The notes under the pieces are model-generated. The model ran no database searches, was not told where the DNA came from, and worked only from the letters and a program-made list of their open reading frames with translations. From positions 620,001 to 684,000 of the forward strand of contig NZ_CP082922.1 in assembly GCF_019931675.1 (NCBI RefSeq): a DNA stretch of 64,000 nucleotides, read 5' to 3'. Both the position numbers and the translations under genes were made by a program. This DNA is from Nocardioides rotundus. GTDB taxonomy: Bacteria > Actinomycetota > Actinomycetes > Propionibacteriales > Nocardioidaceae. Below, piece by piece: positions 42,947 to 51,174 of the stretch (positions are counted from its first letter, which is position 1; every line of letters starts with the position of its first letter).

Positions 42947-42967
42947 CTATTGAACAAGTGTCAATAG
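42947..42967. promoter_or_regulatory. Perfect palindromic operator for the TetR-family regulator
   Basis: CTATTGA (42947-42953), seven-base centre ACAAGTG, TCAATAG (42961-42967): exact complementary arms in the 49-bp spacer between the monooxygenase gene and the TetR gene. It overlaps where both promoters must lie, so binding would repress both directions. Site seen; binding inferred from position. Confidence 0.75.
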
Positions 42968-42977
42968 AGTGGGTGGG

Positions 42978-43586
42978 GTGAGCGCGCCCACATCCGCCGC
43001 CGGCGGCCGGACCCGGTTGAGCCCCGAGCAGCGTCGCGAGCAGCTCCTCGACCTGGGGGTGCAGCTGCTCGCCACCCGGTCGCTGGAGGAGCTGACCATC
43101 GACCTGATCTGCGCCGAGGCGGGGATCTCGCGGGGGCTGCTCTACCACTACTTCGGCTCCAAGCAGGGCTTCCATCGCGCGGTCGTGCAGCGCGCCGCCG
43201 ACGACCTCTACGAGCAGACGGCGCCCCCGGAGGAGGGGGACCCGCTGGAGCGGCTGCTCGCCTCGCTGACGGCGTACGTCGACTATGTGGCGGCCAACTA
43301 CGAGGGCTATCGCTCGCTGGTGCAGGGCGCCGCGAGCGGGCCGGGCGACCTGCGGGAGATCTACGAGACCACCCGGCACCGGCTCTCCGAGCGGGTCTTC
43401 ACCGCGGACGCGCAGAGCGAGATCATGCCCGACACCGCCGGTGCCCGGCTGGTCGTGCGCGGCTGGGCACTGCTGGTGGAGGAGATGACCCTGCGCTGGG
43501 CCGAGGACCCGCACGGCCTGACCCGCGACGAGCTGCTCGCCGTCCTCGGGGGCGCGCTGCCCGCCCTGGTCGACCAGCTCCCCTGA
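42978..43586 (+). CDS. TetR-family transcriptional regulator
   Basis: A 202-residue repressor with N-terminal helix-turn-helix (about 18-65: SPEQRREQLLDLGVQLLATRSLEELTIDLICAEAGISRGLLYHYFGSKQGFHRAV) and an all-helical ligand domain. GTG at 42978 is preferred; an in-frame GTG at 42969 would start only two bases past the operator. Divergent from the monooxygenase/SDR operon across the palindrome, so it very probably represses that operon and itself until a ketone-like inducer binds. Confidence 0.9.
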   Translation: MSAPTSAAGGRTRLSPEQRREQLLDLGVQLLATRSLEELTIDLICAEAGISRGLLYHYFGSKQGFHRAVVQRAADDLYEQTAPPEEGDPLERLLASLTAYVDYVAANYEGYRSLVQGAASGPGDLREIYETTRHRLSERVFTADAQSEIMPDTAGARLVVRGWALLVEEMTLRWAEDPHGLTRDELLAVLGGALPALVDQLP

Positions 43587-43588
43587 TC

Positions 43589-43683
43589 TGTAAAGCGGTG
43601 TTACGAAATGTAAAGCCGTGTTACGGCAGCCTGTGCGGCGTCCGGCCACCGCAGGAGTGACCCGAACACCGCTTTACATTTCG
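43589..43683. repeat. Triple 17-mer repeat (two direct, one inverted) upstream of hrpA
   Basis: TGTAAAGCGGTGTTACG (43589-43605) and TGTAAAGCCGTGTTACG (43609-43625) are direct repeats with 20-bp period. The inverse copy CGAACACCGCTTTACA (43663-43678) matches with one base missing and extends by TTTCG to 43683, where the CGAAA of the second copy is also mirrored. The second and third copies can form a roughly 20-bp stem with a loop near 36 nt. The sequence is AT-richer than its surroundings. It lies between the TetR stop and the hrpA start and could be operators, a terminator or a small mobile palindrome. Confidence 0.7.
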
Positions 43684-43718
43684 CGGTGCTGGAGCGGGTG
43701 CCGGAGAATGGGGCCGCT

Positions 43719-46700
43719 GTGAAGATCTCCTACCCACCCGAGCTGCCGGTCAGCGCGCGCCGTGACGACATCGCCGCGGCGATCCGCGACCACCAGGTCG
43801 TCATCGTCGCCGGCGAGACCGGGTCGGGGAAGACCACCCAGCTGCCCAAGATCGCGCTCGAGCTGGGCCGCGGCCGCCAGGGCCTGATCGGGCACACCCA
43901 GCCGCGGAGGATCGCCGCCCGGTCGGTGGCGGAGCGGATCGGCGAGGAGCTCGGCACCGGCCTGGGCGAGGACAGCCCGGTCGGCTACCAGGTCCGGTTC
44001 AACGACCGCACCTCCCGCCGTACCCAGCTCAAGCTGATGACCGACGGCATCCTGCTCGCCGAGCTCCAACGGGACCGGGAGCTGCGGAAGTACGACACGA
44101 TCATCATCGACGAGGCGCACGAGCGCAGCCTCAACATCGACTTCCTCCTCGGCTACCTCAAGCGGCTGCTGCCGCGGCGCCCGGACCTGAAGCTGATCAT
44201 CACCTCCGCGACCATCGACCCCGAGCGGTTCGCCGCGCACTTCGCCGACGCGCAGGGGCGACCGGCGCCGATCATCGAGGTGTCGGGGCGCACCTACCCC
44301 GTCGAGATCCGCTACCGCCCGCTGATGGAGCTGCCCGAGGACGACGAGGACGGCGAGCCCATCGTCCGCGACCAGACCGAGGCCGTGGTCGAGGCGGTCA
44401 AGGAGCTCGCGACCGAGGGGCCGGGCGACGTACTCGTGTTCCTCCCCGGCGAGCGGGAGATCCGGGACACCGCCGATGCGTTGTACGCCGGACTCGGGCT
44501 GGACCGCGACGGCGGCCGACCGCCCGGACTGGCCGGCCATGTGGAGGTGCTCCCGCTGTTCAGCCGGCTCTCCGCCGCCGAGCAGCACCGGATCTTCAGC
44601 GGGCACCCCGGCCGGCGGATCGTGCTGGCCACCAACGTCGCGGAGACGTCGCTGACCGTGCCGGGCATCCGGTACGTCGTGGACTCCGGCGTCGCCCGGA
44701 TCAGCCGCTACTCCGCGCGGACGAAGGTGCAGCGGCTGCCGATCGAGCCGATCAGCCAGGCCTCGGCCCAGCAGCGATCGGGGCGCTCGGGGCGGCTGGA
44801 GGCGGGCATCGCGATCCGTCTCTACTCCGAGGAGGACTTCGAGGGGCGCCCGGAGTTCACCGACCCGGAGATCCTGCGGACGAACCTGGCGAGCGTCATC
44901 CTGCAGATGGCCTCACTGGGGTTGGGGCAGATCGCCGACTTCCCGTTCGTCGAGCCGCCGGACCGTCGCCACGTCACCGCTGGCGTCCAGCTGCTCGAGG
45001 AGCTCGGGGCGCTCGCGCCCGGGCCCCGGCTGACCAGGCTCGGCCGGCGGCTGGCCCGGCTGCCGATCGACCCGCGGCTGGGCCGGATGATCCTGGAGGC
45101 CGAGCGGCTCGGCTGCGTCCGCGAGGTGCTGGTGATCGTGGCCGCGCTCTCGGTGCAGGACCCGCGCGAGCGGCCGGCCGAGGAGCAGGCGCAGGCCGAC
45201 CAGGCGCACGCCCGCTTCCGGCACGAGACCTCCGACTTCCTCACCTGGCTGAACCTGTGGGACTACCTGCGCGCCCAGCAGCGCGAGCTCTCCTCGAGCG
45301 CGTTCCGCCGGATGTGCAAGCGGGAGCACCTCAACTACCTGCGCGTGCGGGAGTGGCAGGAGCTGGAGTCGCAGCTGCGGCAGGTCTGCAAGGAGATGAA
45401 GATCGACCTGGGCAAGCCGGCGGGACGTCATACGGAACGGGGAAGCGGTTCCCCGGAGCGTATGACGTCCGGCGCGGCCCGCGACGAGGACGGCATCCAC
45501 CAGGCGCTGCTGTCGGGGCTGCTCAGCCAGATCGGCGCGCTGGAGGAGCGGGAGAAGCCCCGACCGGGCGCGCGAGGGAAGGAGCGGCGACCGGGTCCGC
45601 GGGAGTACCTCGGCGCCCGCGGCACCCACTTCGCGATCTTCCCCGGCAGCGGGCTCAAGGGCCGCAACCCGCAGTTCCTCATGGCCGGCGAGCTGGTCGA
45701 GACCGGCCGCCTCTGGGCCCGGCAGAACGCCGCGATCAAGCCCGAGTGGGCCGAGCGGCTGGGGAGCCACCTGGTGAAGCGGCAGCACTCCGAGCCGCAC
45801 TGGAGCCGGCGGCGCGCGGCGGTGATGGCGCAGGAGAAGGTCACGCTGTACGGCGTACCGCTGGTCGCCGACCGACGGGTCAACTACGGCCGCATCGACC
45901 CGGTGCTCGCGCGCGAGCTGTTCATCCGGCATGCACTGGTCTACGGCGAGTGGGACACCCGCGCCCGCTTCTTCCACCGCAACCGGCGGCTGCTGGAGGA
46001 GGCCGAGGAGCTCGAGCACCGCGCCCGGCGTCGCGACCTGGTGGTCGACGAGCACACGCTGTTCGACTTCTACGACGCCCGGATCCCCGCCGAGGTGGTG
46101 AGCGGCGCGCACTTCGACCGGTGGTGGAAGCAGGAGCGGCAGGCCCACCCGGACCTGCTCACCTTCGACCCGGCGATGCTCACCCACGAGCAGGCCGACC
46201 AGGTGCGGCAGGACGACTTCCCGACCCGGTGGACCGTGGGCGACGGGCTGGACTTCTCCATCGGCTACCACTTCGAGCCGGGCGCCGCCGACGACGGCCT
46301 GACCATCGATCTGCCGGTCGCCACGCTCAACCAGGTCGACGCGGGCGACTTCTCCTGGAACGTGCCCGGCCTGCGCCAGGAGCTGGTCACCGCGCTGATC
46401 CGCAGCCTGCCCAAGCAGCTGCGCACCAGCTTCGTCCCCGCGCCGGACAAGGCGCGCGAGTTCCTGGCGGCGACCCCGGCGGGGGAGGAGCCGCTGCTGG
46501 ACGCGCTGGAGCGGTGGGCGCTGGCGACCACAGGCGTGGTCATCCCGCGGGAGGCGTGGGACTGGTCCAGGGTCGAGCCGCACCTGCGCCCGACCTTCCG
46601 GGTCATGGGCGAGAACGGCCGCGAGGCCGCGCGGGGCAAGGACCTGGACGCGCTCAAGGCGCCGCTGCGCCCCGCGGTCGAGGAGGCGGTCGCCGACGCC

Positions 46701-47603
46701 GCGGCCGCCGACGGGGCGACCCGCACGGGGGAGACCCGGTGGGTCTTCGGCACCGTCGCCGAGTCGTTCAGCACCCGCCGCGCCGGCCAGGTGGTCTCCG
46801 CCTACCCCGCGCTGGTCGACGAGGGCACCACGGTCGGGCTGCGGGTCTTCGGCTCGCGACGCGAGGCGGACGCCCGGCACCGGGCCGGGGTGGTCCGGCT
46901 CCTGCTCCTGGGCCTGGCGCCCGAGGTCGAGCGCACGGTGACCGGCATCGTCGCCGGCCTGGGGAACGCCGAGAAGCTGGCGCTCGCGGGGTCGCCGTAC
47001 TCCTGGGTCGGCGGGCTGCTCGCCGACGCCGCCCGGGCCCTCGTGGTCGACGCCGTGGACGCGGCGCCGCCCGTGCGCACCGAGGAGGAGTACGACGCCC
47101 TCCTGGCCGGCCTGCGTCGTTCGCTGCCCACCGACCTGCCGGCCCTGGTGCCGACGCTGACCGCGGTGCTGGCGGCGTGGCGCGAGGCCGACCGGGCGCT
47201 CTCGGGGCGCGCGGACATGCAGACCCTCACCTCGCTGACCGACATGCAGGCGCACCTGAGCCGGCTGGTCTACGACGGGTTCGTCGGGGACGCGGGCGCG
47301 GCCCGGCTGCGGCGGGTGCCGGCGTACCTCTCCGCGCTGCAGGAGCGCCGGCGCCGGATGGCCGAGGACGCCCAGGGCATCGCCCGGGACCGGCAGCTGA
47401 TGGCCCAGATCGCCGATCTGCAGGACGGATACCTGCACCAGGTCGCCGCTCTGCCGCCCGGGCGGCCGGTGGGGCGGGAGCTGGCCGACGTGGGCTGGCT
47501 GGTCGAGGAGTACCGGATCCAGCTGTGGGCCCAGCAGCTCGGCACGCAGGGCAAGGTCAGCGACCAGCGGATCCGCAAGGCGCTGGCCGCCGCGACCGGG
47601 TGA
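43719..47603 (+). CDS. hrpA: ATP-dependent RNA helicase HrpA (DEAH-box)
   Basis: A 1294-residue helicase, the usual HrpA length. Walker A GETGSGKTT (about 32-40), DEAH at 131-134, SAT in IITSATIDPERF, motif IV-VI region ending QRSGRSGR, then the helicase-associated and OB-fold domains (IHQALLSGLLSQIG, GSGLKGRNPQFLMAGELVET) and the long C-terminal DUF3418 part (about 690-1290). It unwinds RNA; HrpA rescues stalled or collided ribosomes in E. coli. GTG 43719 is chosen because it opens the conserved KISYPPELPVSARRDDI; GTG 43686 also fits the frame. A 48-bp palindrome inserts codons 569-584 between two domains. Confidence 0.95.
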   Translation: MKISYPPELPVSARRDDIAAAIRDHQVVIVAGETGSGKTTQLPKIALELGRGRQGLIGHTQPRRIAARSVAERIGEELGTGLGEDSPVGYQVRFNDRTSRRTQLKLMTDGILLAELQRDRELRKYDTIIIDEAHERSLNIDFLLGYLKRLLPRRPDLKLIITSATIDPERFAAHFADAQGRPAPIIEVSGRTYPVEIRYRPLMELPEDDEDGEPIVRDQTEAVVEAVKELATEGPGDVLVFLPGEREIRDTADALYAGLGLDRDGGRPPGLAGHVEVLPLFSRLSAAEQHRIFSGHPGRRIVLATNVAETSLTVPGIRYVVDSGVARISRYSARTKVQRLPIEPISQASAQQRSGRSGRLEAGIAIRLYSEEDFEGRPEFTDPEILRTNLASVILQMASLGLGQIADFPFVEPPDRRHVTAGVQLLEELGALAPGPRLTRLGRRLARLPIDPRLGRMILEAERLGCVREVLVIVAALSVQDPRERPAEEQAQADQAHARFRHETSDFLTWLNLWDYLRAQQRELSSSAFRRMCKREHLNYLRVREWQELESQLRQVCKEMKIDLGKPAGRHTERGSGSPERMTSGAARDEDGIHQALLSGLLSQIGALEEREKPRPGARGKERRPGPREYLGARGTHFAIFPGSGLKGRNPQFLMAGELVETGRLWARQNAAIKPEWAERLGSHLVKRQHSEPHWSRRRAAVMAQEKVTLYGVPLVADRRVNYGRIDPVLARELFIRHALVYGEWDTRARFFHRNRRLLEEAEELEHRARRRDLVVDEHTLFDFYDARIPAEVVSGAHFDRWWKQERQAHPDLLTFDPAMLTHEQADQVRQDDFPTRWTVGDGLDFSIGYHFEPGAADDGLTIDLPVATLNQVDAGDFSWNVPGLRQELVTALIRSLPKQLRTSFVPAPDKAREFLAATPAGEEPLLDALERWALATTGVVIPREAWDWSRVEPHLRPTFRVMGENGREAARGKDLDALKAPLRPAVEEAVADAAAADGATRTGETRWVFGTVAESFSTRRAGQVVSAYPALVDEGTTVGLRVFGSRREADARHRAGVVRLLLLGLAPEVERTVTGIVAGLGNAEKLALAGSPYSWVGGLLADAARALVVDAVDAAPPVRTEEEYDALLAGLRRSLPTDLPALVPTLTAVLAAWREADRALSGRADMQTLTSLTDMQAHLSRLVYDGFVGDAGAARLRRVPAYLSALQERRRRMAEDAQGIARDRQLMAQIADLQDGYLHQVAALPPGRPVGRELADVGWLVEEYRIQLWAQQLGTQGKVSDQRIRKALAAATG
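45423..45470. repeat. 48-bp palindrome inserted in frame within hrpA
   Basis: Outer arms GGACGTCATACG (45423-45434) and CGTATGACGTCC (45459-45470) are exact complements; inner arms CGGGGAA (45438-45444) and TTCCCCG (45449-45455) enclose GCGG. Nineteen of 22 positions pair. It starts on a codon boundary and is exactly 16 codons, adding residues 569-584 in a linker between the helicase core and the IHQALLSGLLSQIG domain. This is the pattern of a small palindromic element that entered a gene without breaking it. Confidence 0.75.
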
Positions 47604-47605
47604 GA

Positions 47606-47692
47606 GGTGTGCCGGACCGGGAGCGCCTCACGGCGCGTGGCCGCTCGTAGCGGCTGATGTTGGGACCCGGGGCTGCCGCGGTCCGGCACACC
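47606..47692. repeat. 87-bp inverted-repeat element after hrpA
   Basis: GGTGTGCCGGACCG (47606-47619) is exactly complementary to CGGTCCGGCACACC (47679-47692). The 59-nt interior carries a second perfect hairpin, GCCGCT-CGT-AGCGGC (47640-47654). It begins three bases past the hrpA stop. It may be the hrpA terminator, a structured RNA, or a small element with 14-bp terminal inverted repeats. It does not fold as a tRNA and has no T tract. Confidence 0.7.
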
Positions 47693-47743
47693 GTCTGCCA
47701 GTCTACGACGCCCCACAACGTGGGGGGAGAGCGGCGGTGAGCG

Positions 47744-48334
47744 TCAGTCGAGATCGCCGCGGCGCTCCAGGGCGGCGCCGCGCTCGAGCTGCTCGGCGAC
47801 CGACAGCATGCGTACGACGTCCTCGTGCGGGACCGGCAGCGAGGCGCGCCCGGTCGCGATGACCCGGGCGAAGGCGGCGGCGCGGACCAGGACGTCGGCG
47901 AAGTCGCGCTCGGCGATCCCGCGGAGGACCTGGTCCACCATCTCCCGCAGCTCGTCCGGGCCGGGCGGGTCGGCGACCCCGGCGACCACGCGGGCGAACT
48001 CGGCGCTGGCCCGGCCGGCGGCGAACTGGTCGGCGGCGCCGCGCGGGTCGGCGTACACCCACTCCCGCAGGGCGAACAGCCGCCACAGGCAGCCGGCCAG
48101 CGACTCCGGGGACGCGCCCGCCCACAGCTCGGCGAGCGTCTCGAGGCCCTCGGTGCGGGCGAGCGCGAGCAGCCGGTCGGCGACCTGGTCGTCCTCGCTC
48201 TCCCGGGCGCCGCGGACGATCAGCGTGGCCGCCCGGTCCGCGGCCTCGCGCAGCGCGAGAGGGTCGACGCCGGACTCCTGGTGGTCGAAGAACGCGTCAC
48301 CCGGCTGCATCGGCCGGTGGAACGGCCGGCTCAT
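47744..48334 (-). CDS. Hypothetical helical protein coupled to a PemK-like protein
   Basis: A 196-residue, mostly helical acidic protein, not recognised. It opens MSRPFHRPMQPGDAFFDHQESGVDPLALREAADRAATLIVRGA, then has repeated amphipathic helices (ADRLLALARTEGLETLAELWAGASPESLAGCLWRLFALREWVY). No membrane segment or catalytic motif. Its ATG at 48332-48334 overlaps the stop of the PemK/MazF-like gene as ATGA, so the two products are made together and may interact. It is larger than known MazE/PemI antitoxins and lacks an obvious DNA-binding end. Confidence 0.75.
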   Translation of the reverse strand: MSRPFHRPMQPGDAFFDHQESGVDPLALREAADRAATLIVRGARESEDDQVADRLLALARTEGLETLAELWAGASPESLAGCLWRLFALREWVYADPRGAADQFAAGRASAEFARVVAGVADPPGPDELREMVDQVLRGIAERDFADVLVRAAAFARVIATGRASLPVPHEDVVRMLSVAEQLERGAALERRGDLD

Positions 48335-48735
48335 CGCCGCAGCTCCAGGTCGTGGTACTCCGCCGCCGCGGCGACCACCGCCTCGAAGATCGCGCGCTCC
48401 AGCGCGGCGCCCTCCCGGCGGATCCCCGAGGCGGGCAGCACGAGCAGCCGGTCCAGCCGCACCTCGCTCGGCCGGCCGCGGGAGTCCCAGGCGCCGGTGC
48501 CGACGTCCATCCAGAAGCGACCCGCCGCGGCCTCCTGGGCCTCGTCCCGGTCGTGGTCCTTGCTGGTGAGGCCGAGGGCGTACCACCGGGAGGAGTCGCC
48601 GGTCACCAGACCGAGCAGCAGCGCCGGCCGGTCCTTGCCCTGCCCGGCGTCATCCTCGAACGGCACCCAGGCCCACACCACCTCGCCGGGGTCGGGCCGC
48701 TCGTCGTCCTGCGGTGCGTAGGTCACATCCACCAT
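48331..48735 (-). CDS. PemK/MazF-like toxin-family protein
   Basis: A 134-residue protein with the SH3-like PemK/MazF layout: DPGEVVWAWVPFEDDAGQGKDRPALLLGLV, WYALGLTSKDHD, and WDSRGRPSEVRLDRLLVLPASGIRREGAALERAIFEAVV at the end. The RPALLLG strand corresponds to the family's conserved RP-V motif. MazF-type members are mRNA endonucleases. No antitoxin gene precedes it; instead an unrelated helical protein overlaps downstream, so a regulatory rather than addictive role is possible. ATG at 48733-48735, divergent from the lipoprotein gene. Confidence 0.78.
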   Translation of the reverse strand: MVDVTYAPQDDERPDPGEVVWAWVPFEDDAGQGKDRPALLLGLVTGDSSRWYALGLTSKDHDRDEAQEAAAGRFWMDVGTGAWDSRGRPSEVRLDRLLVLPASGIRREGAALERAIFEAVVAAAAEYHDLELRR

Positions 48736-48777
48736 GAATGGAAAACTAGTCCCTCCCCACTAGGCTGGGCGGTTCAC

Positions 48778-48797
48778 GGGCGCCGATGGAGGCGCCC
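48778..48797 (+). promoter_or_regulatory. Leader hairpin before the solute-binding lipoprotein gene
   Basis: GGGCGCC (48778-48784), loop GATGGA, GGCGCCC (48791-48797), in the leader 26 bp before the GTG start and just after a TAGGCT sequence (48761-48766) that could serve as a -10 box. It may stabilise or attenuate the message. Role inferred, weak. Confidence 0.35.
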
Positions 48798-48822
48798 GCG
48801 CGCACGAGAGGAGCCCGGTCGG

Positions 48823-50211
48823 GTGCATGCCAGGAGCCGTCTGGCCGGAGCCGTCGCCGCATTGTGTGTCGGCACCCTGACGACGGCGTGCACGACCGGC
48901 GGACCGGACGAGCCGCGCAACGACCCGAGCAAGAGCACGCAGAGCGCGACCCCGTCGACGACGCCGTCGAACCGGCCCTCGCCCACCGGTGAGCCCACCC
49001 GACTGACCTTCGGGGTCTTCGGCAACGCCGAGGAGATCGAGACCTGGCAGACGGCGGTCGACTCCTACAACTCCGTCTACGGCGCCGACGTACGCCTGAA
49101 GAGCTGGCCGAGCTGGCGCGAGGCCGACGCGGCGATGCGCGCCGACCGGGACGTGCCCGACGTCTTCATGCTCAATCAGCGCAACCTGTCGTGGTACCTC
49201 GAGCAGGAGCTCACCCAGCCCGTCGACGAGCTCCTCGACGAGCGCGGCGTGAACTTCGGCGACGACTTCTCCCGCGACGCGATGGAGGGCTTCTCGGTCG
49301 GGACGTCGCTGGCCTGCATGCCGCTGTCGATGTCGCCGCGGGTCGTCTACGTCAACACCGATCTGGTGGACTTCGCGACGATGCGCAAGCGCGGGCTCGA
49401 CGTGCCCTCGTCGATGGAGCGGTGGACCTTCGACCAGTTCGCCGCCGCGGCCGACTTCGCCGCCAAGCCGCGGCGGGCGATCAAGGGGGTGTACGTCGAC
49501 CCCACGCTGGACGGCCTCGCGCCCTTCATCCTGTCCGGCGGCGGGCAGGTGTACGACGACACCGAGGAGCCCACCTCGCTCGCGTTCTCCAGCGAGGAGA
49601 GCCGTGCTGCCCTGGAGCGGACCCTCACGGTGCTGCGCGACGCGCAGCTCACCCCCACCCAGGTCGACCTCGCCGACACCACGCCGCAGCAGATGTTCAT
49701 GGACGGCGACCTGGCGATGATCACGGGCTACCGCGACCTCACGCCCCGGCTGCGCCAGCAGGAGGACCTGAGCTTCGACGTGATGCCGATGCCGGTGCTC
49801 GACTCCGGCGCCACGGTGGGCAGCCTCGAGGGCATGTGCCTGGACGCCGACACCGAGGACACCGCTGCCGCGGCGGACTTCATGGCGTTCGCGCTCTCGG
49901 AGTCCACGCTGCGCGGGCTGGCCCGGGCCGGCCGTACCGTGCCGGCCAGCGTGGTCGTCGCGAGCTCGCCGGACTTCCTGCAGAGCTGGGAGGACCCGCA
50001 GAACGCGGCGGCATTCGTCGCCGGGATGCGCAACGTCGAGCGGCAGCCGCCGGGCGTGGACCCCGACGCGGTCAACCGCGCCGTGCAGCCGCAGCTGCGC
50101 GAGCTGCTCACCGAGCCGGTGCTCGACCTGCCGTCCCTGACGACCGAGATCGACGCCGCCTCCCGGCGCGTCCTCTCGCCCGAGACCGCGACGGAGTCGC
50201 CGACCGAGTGA
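48823..50211 (+). CDS. Solute-binding lipoprotein of an ABC sugar-type importer, orphan
   Basis: A 462-residue extracellular binding protein of the family 1 (maltose/oligosaccharide) type. Signal with a lipobox-like end GTLTTAC (Cys about 23), a Ser/Thr/Pro linker, then LTFGVFGNAEEIETWQTAVDSYNSVYGADVRLKSWPSWREADAAMRADRDVPDVFML, PLSMSPRVVYVNTDLV, WTFDQFAAAADF and MFMDGDLAMITGYRDL, all typical of these proteins. GTG 48823 follows GAGAGGAG. No permease or ATPase gene is adjacent, so it must pair with components elsewhere or act as a sensor. Ligand unknown. Confidence 0.87.
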   Translation: MHARSRLAGAVAALCVGTLTTACTTGGPDEPRNDPSKSTQSATPSTTPSNRPSPTGEPTRLTFGVFGNAEEIETWQTAVDSYNSVYGADVRLKSWPSWREADAAMRADRDVPDVFMLNQRNLSWYLEQELTQPVDELLDERGVNFGDDFSRDAMEGFSVGTSLACMPLSMSPRVVYVNTDLVDFATMRKRGLDVPSSMERWTFDQFAAAADFAAKPRRAIKGVYVDPTLDGLAPFILSGGGQVYDDTEEPTSLAFSSEESRAALERTLTVLRDAQLTPTQVDLADTTPQQMFMDGDLAMITGYRDLTPRLRQQEDLSFDVMPMPVLDSGATVGSLEGMCLDADTEDTAAAADFMAFALSESTLRGLARAGRTVPASVVVASSPDFLQSWEDPQNAAAFVAGMRNVERQPPGVDPDAVNRAVQPQLRELLTEPVLDLPSLTTEIDAASRRVLSPETATESPTE

Positions 50212-50231
50212 GTCGGGTGACCGTCGTGAGG

Positions 50232-51074
50232 TCAGTTTCGGTTGAGCCCGAACTTCCGCGTGAGCATCGCTCGCTTGTAGTGCGCCTCCGCGGCGTCCAC
50301 CTCGGCGGTCGGCACGCTCGGACCGAACACCCGCAGGATGCTGAACTGCAAGTGCTGGCGGTGGCTGGGGTCGACGGCCAGCTCCTTGAGCGCGACGTTG
50401 CCGCCGTGGGCGTCCTTCGCGTACTGGCTCCACCGCCCGAGGATGCGCTCGCCACCATCCGCCTTGCCGACATAGAGCCTGCCGTCCCGTGTGTCGGCGA
50501 TCAGATAGATGCCCTGCACAGAGCCGAGGGCGGTGCGCCACGCCGCGTAGCGTGAGTCCTCCACCATGGTCTGCAGCTCGCTGTAGGTGAGCAACACACT
50601 GTCGAAGCCGGGGAAGGCGACCACCTCGGGGTCAGCAATCTCCACAACCGGGAAGGTCGACGCGCTCTCGCCACTCTTCGCCCAGTTCACGGCGTCCTTG
50701 GACCACTCGACCACGAGGCGGTGAGCGAGGGCACTGAGCGCCTCGGAGGGGCGGAGGTCGAAGAAGCGCAGATCCTCAGTCCGCTCCTCCACGACCTCCC
50801 CGTGGTTCTCGTAGGCGACGAGGTAGCGCGACCGCCTCCTGCCGTCAGCCATGAAGCAGAGCCACAGCGGGCGGGGCACCTTGCCGAGCTTGTGGTTGGG
50901 TCCCGCGCCCTGCCGCCGCGTGTAGGCGAGGAGCCTCTCCGGCGTGAGGTCGGCCTCGCTCTGCAGGCCGCCTGGTGTGTAGGTATGGCGGATGACCACC
51001 ACGTCCCTCGGGTCGAGTCCCGCGGCAGCGAGCAGGTGACCGAAGGTGAGTTCACCCGTCAGCGAGGCCGTCAC
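50232..51074 (-). CDS. GIY-YIG nuclease-domain protein with an N-terminal unknown domain
   Basis: A 280-residue protein. Residues about 1-170 form an unassigned domain (GLDPRDVVVIRHTY, KVPRPLWLCFMADGRRRSRYLVAYENHGEV, FDLRPSEALSALAHRLVVEWSKDAVNWAKSG). Residues about 185-280 are a GIY-YIG nuclease: VQGIYLIADTRDGRLYVGKADGGERILGRWSQYAKDAHGGN gives GIY, YVG and the Arg, and EAHYKRAMLTRKFGLNRN supplies Glu and Asn. GTG at 51072-51074 has AGAGGAGG four bases upstream, clearly the start. It stands alone. Such fusions occur in accessory and defence regions; target unknown. Confidence 0.86.
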   Translation of the reverse strand: MTASLTGELTFGHLLAAAGLDPRDVVVIRHTYTPGGLQSEADLTPERLLAYTRRQGAGPNHKLGKVPRPLWLCFMADGRRRSRYLVAYENHGEVVEERTEDLRFFDLRPSEALSALAHRLVVEWSKDAVNWAKSGESASTFPVVEIADPEVVAFPGFDSVLLTYSELQTMVEDSRYAAWRTALGSVQGIYLIADTRDGRLYVGKADGGERILGRWSQYAKDAHGGNVALKELAVDPSHRQHLQFSILRVFGPSVPTAEVDAAEAHYKRAMLTRKFGLNRN

Positions 51075-51174
51075 GCTGCCTCCTCTGCAACAACCACCGC
51101 ACCCCCGTACGCCACGAGGCTGCAGGCGAGCATGGGTCTGCGGCAAGCGCAGGTGACAGCTGATCTGTCCATCA

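Noticed and set aside
47606..47692. tRNA gene
   Set aside because: The length and closing stem are suggestive, but there is no T-loop GTTCGA-like sequence, no anticodon arm geometry and no CCA-ready acceptor.
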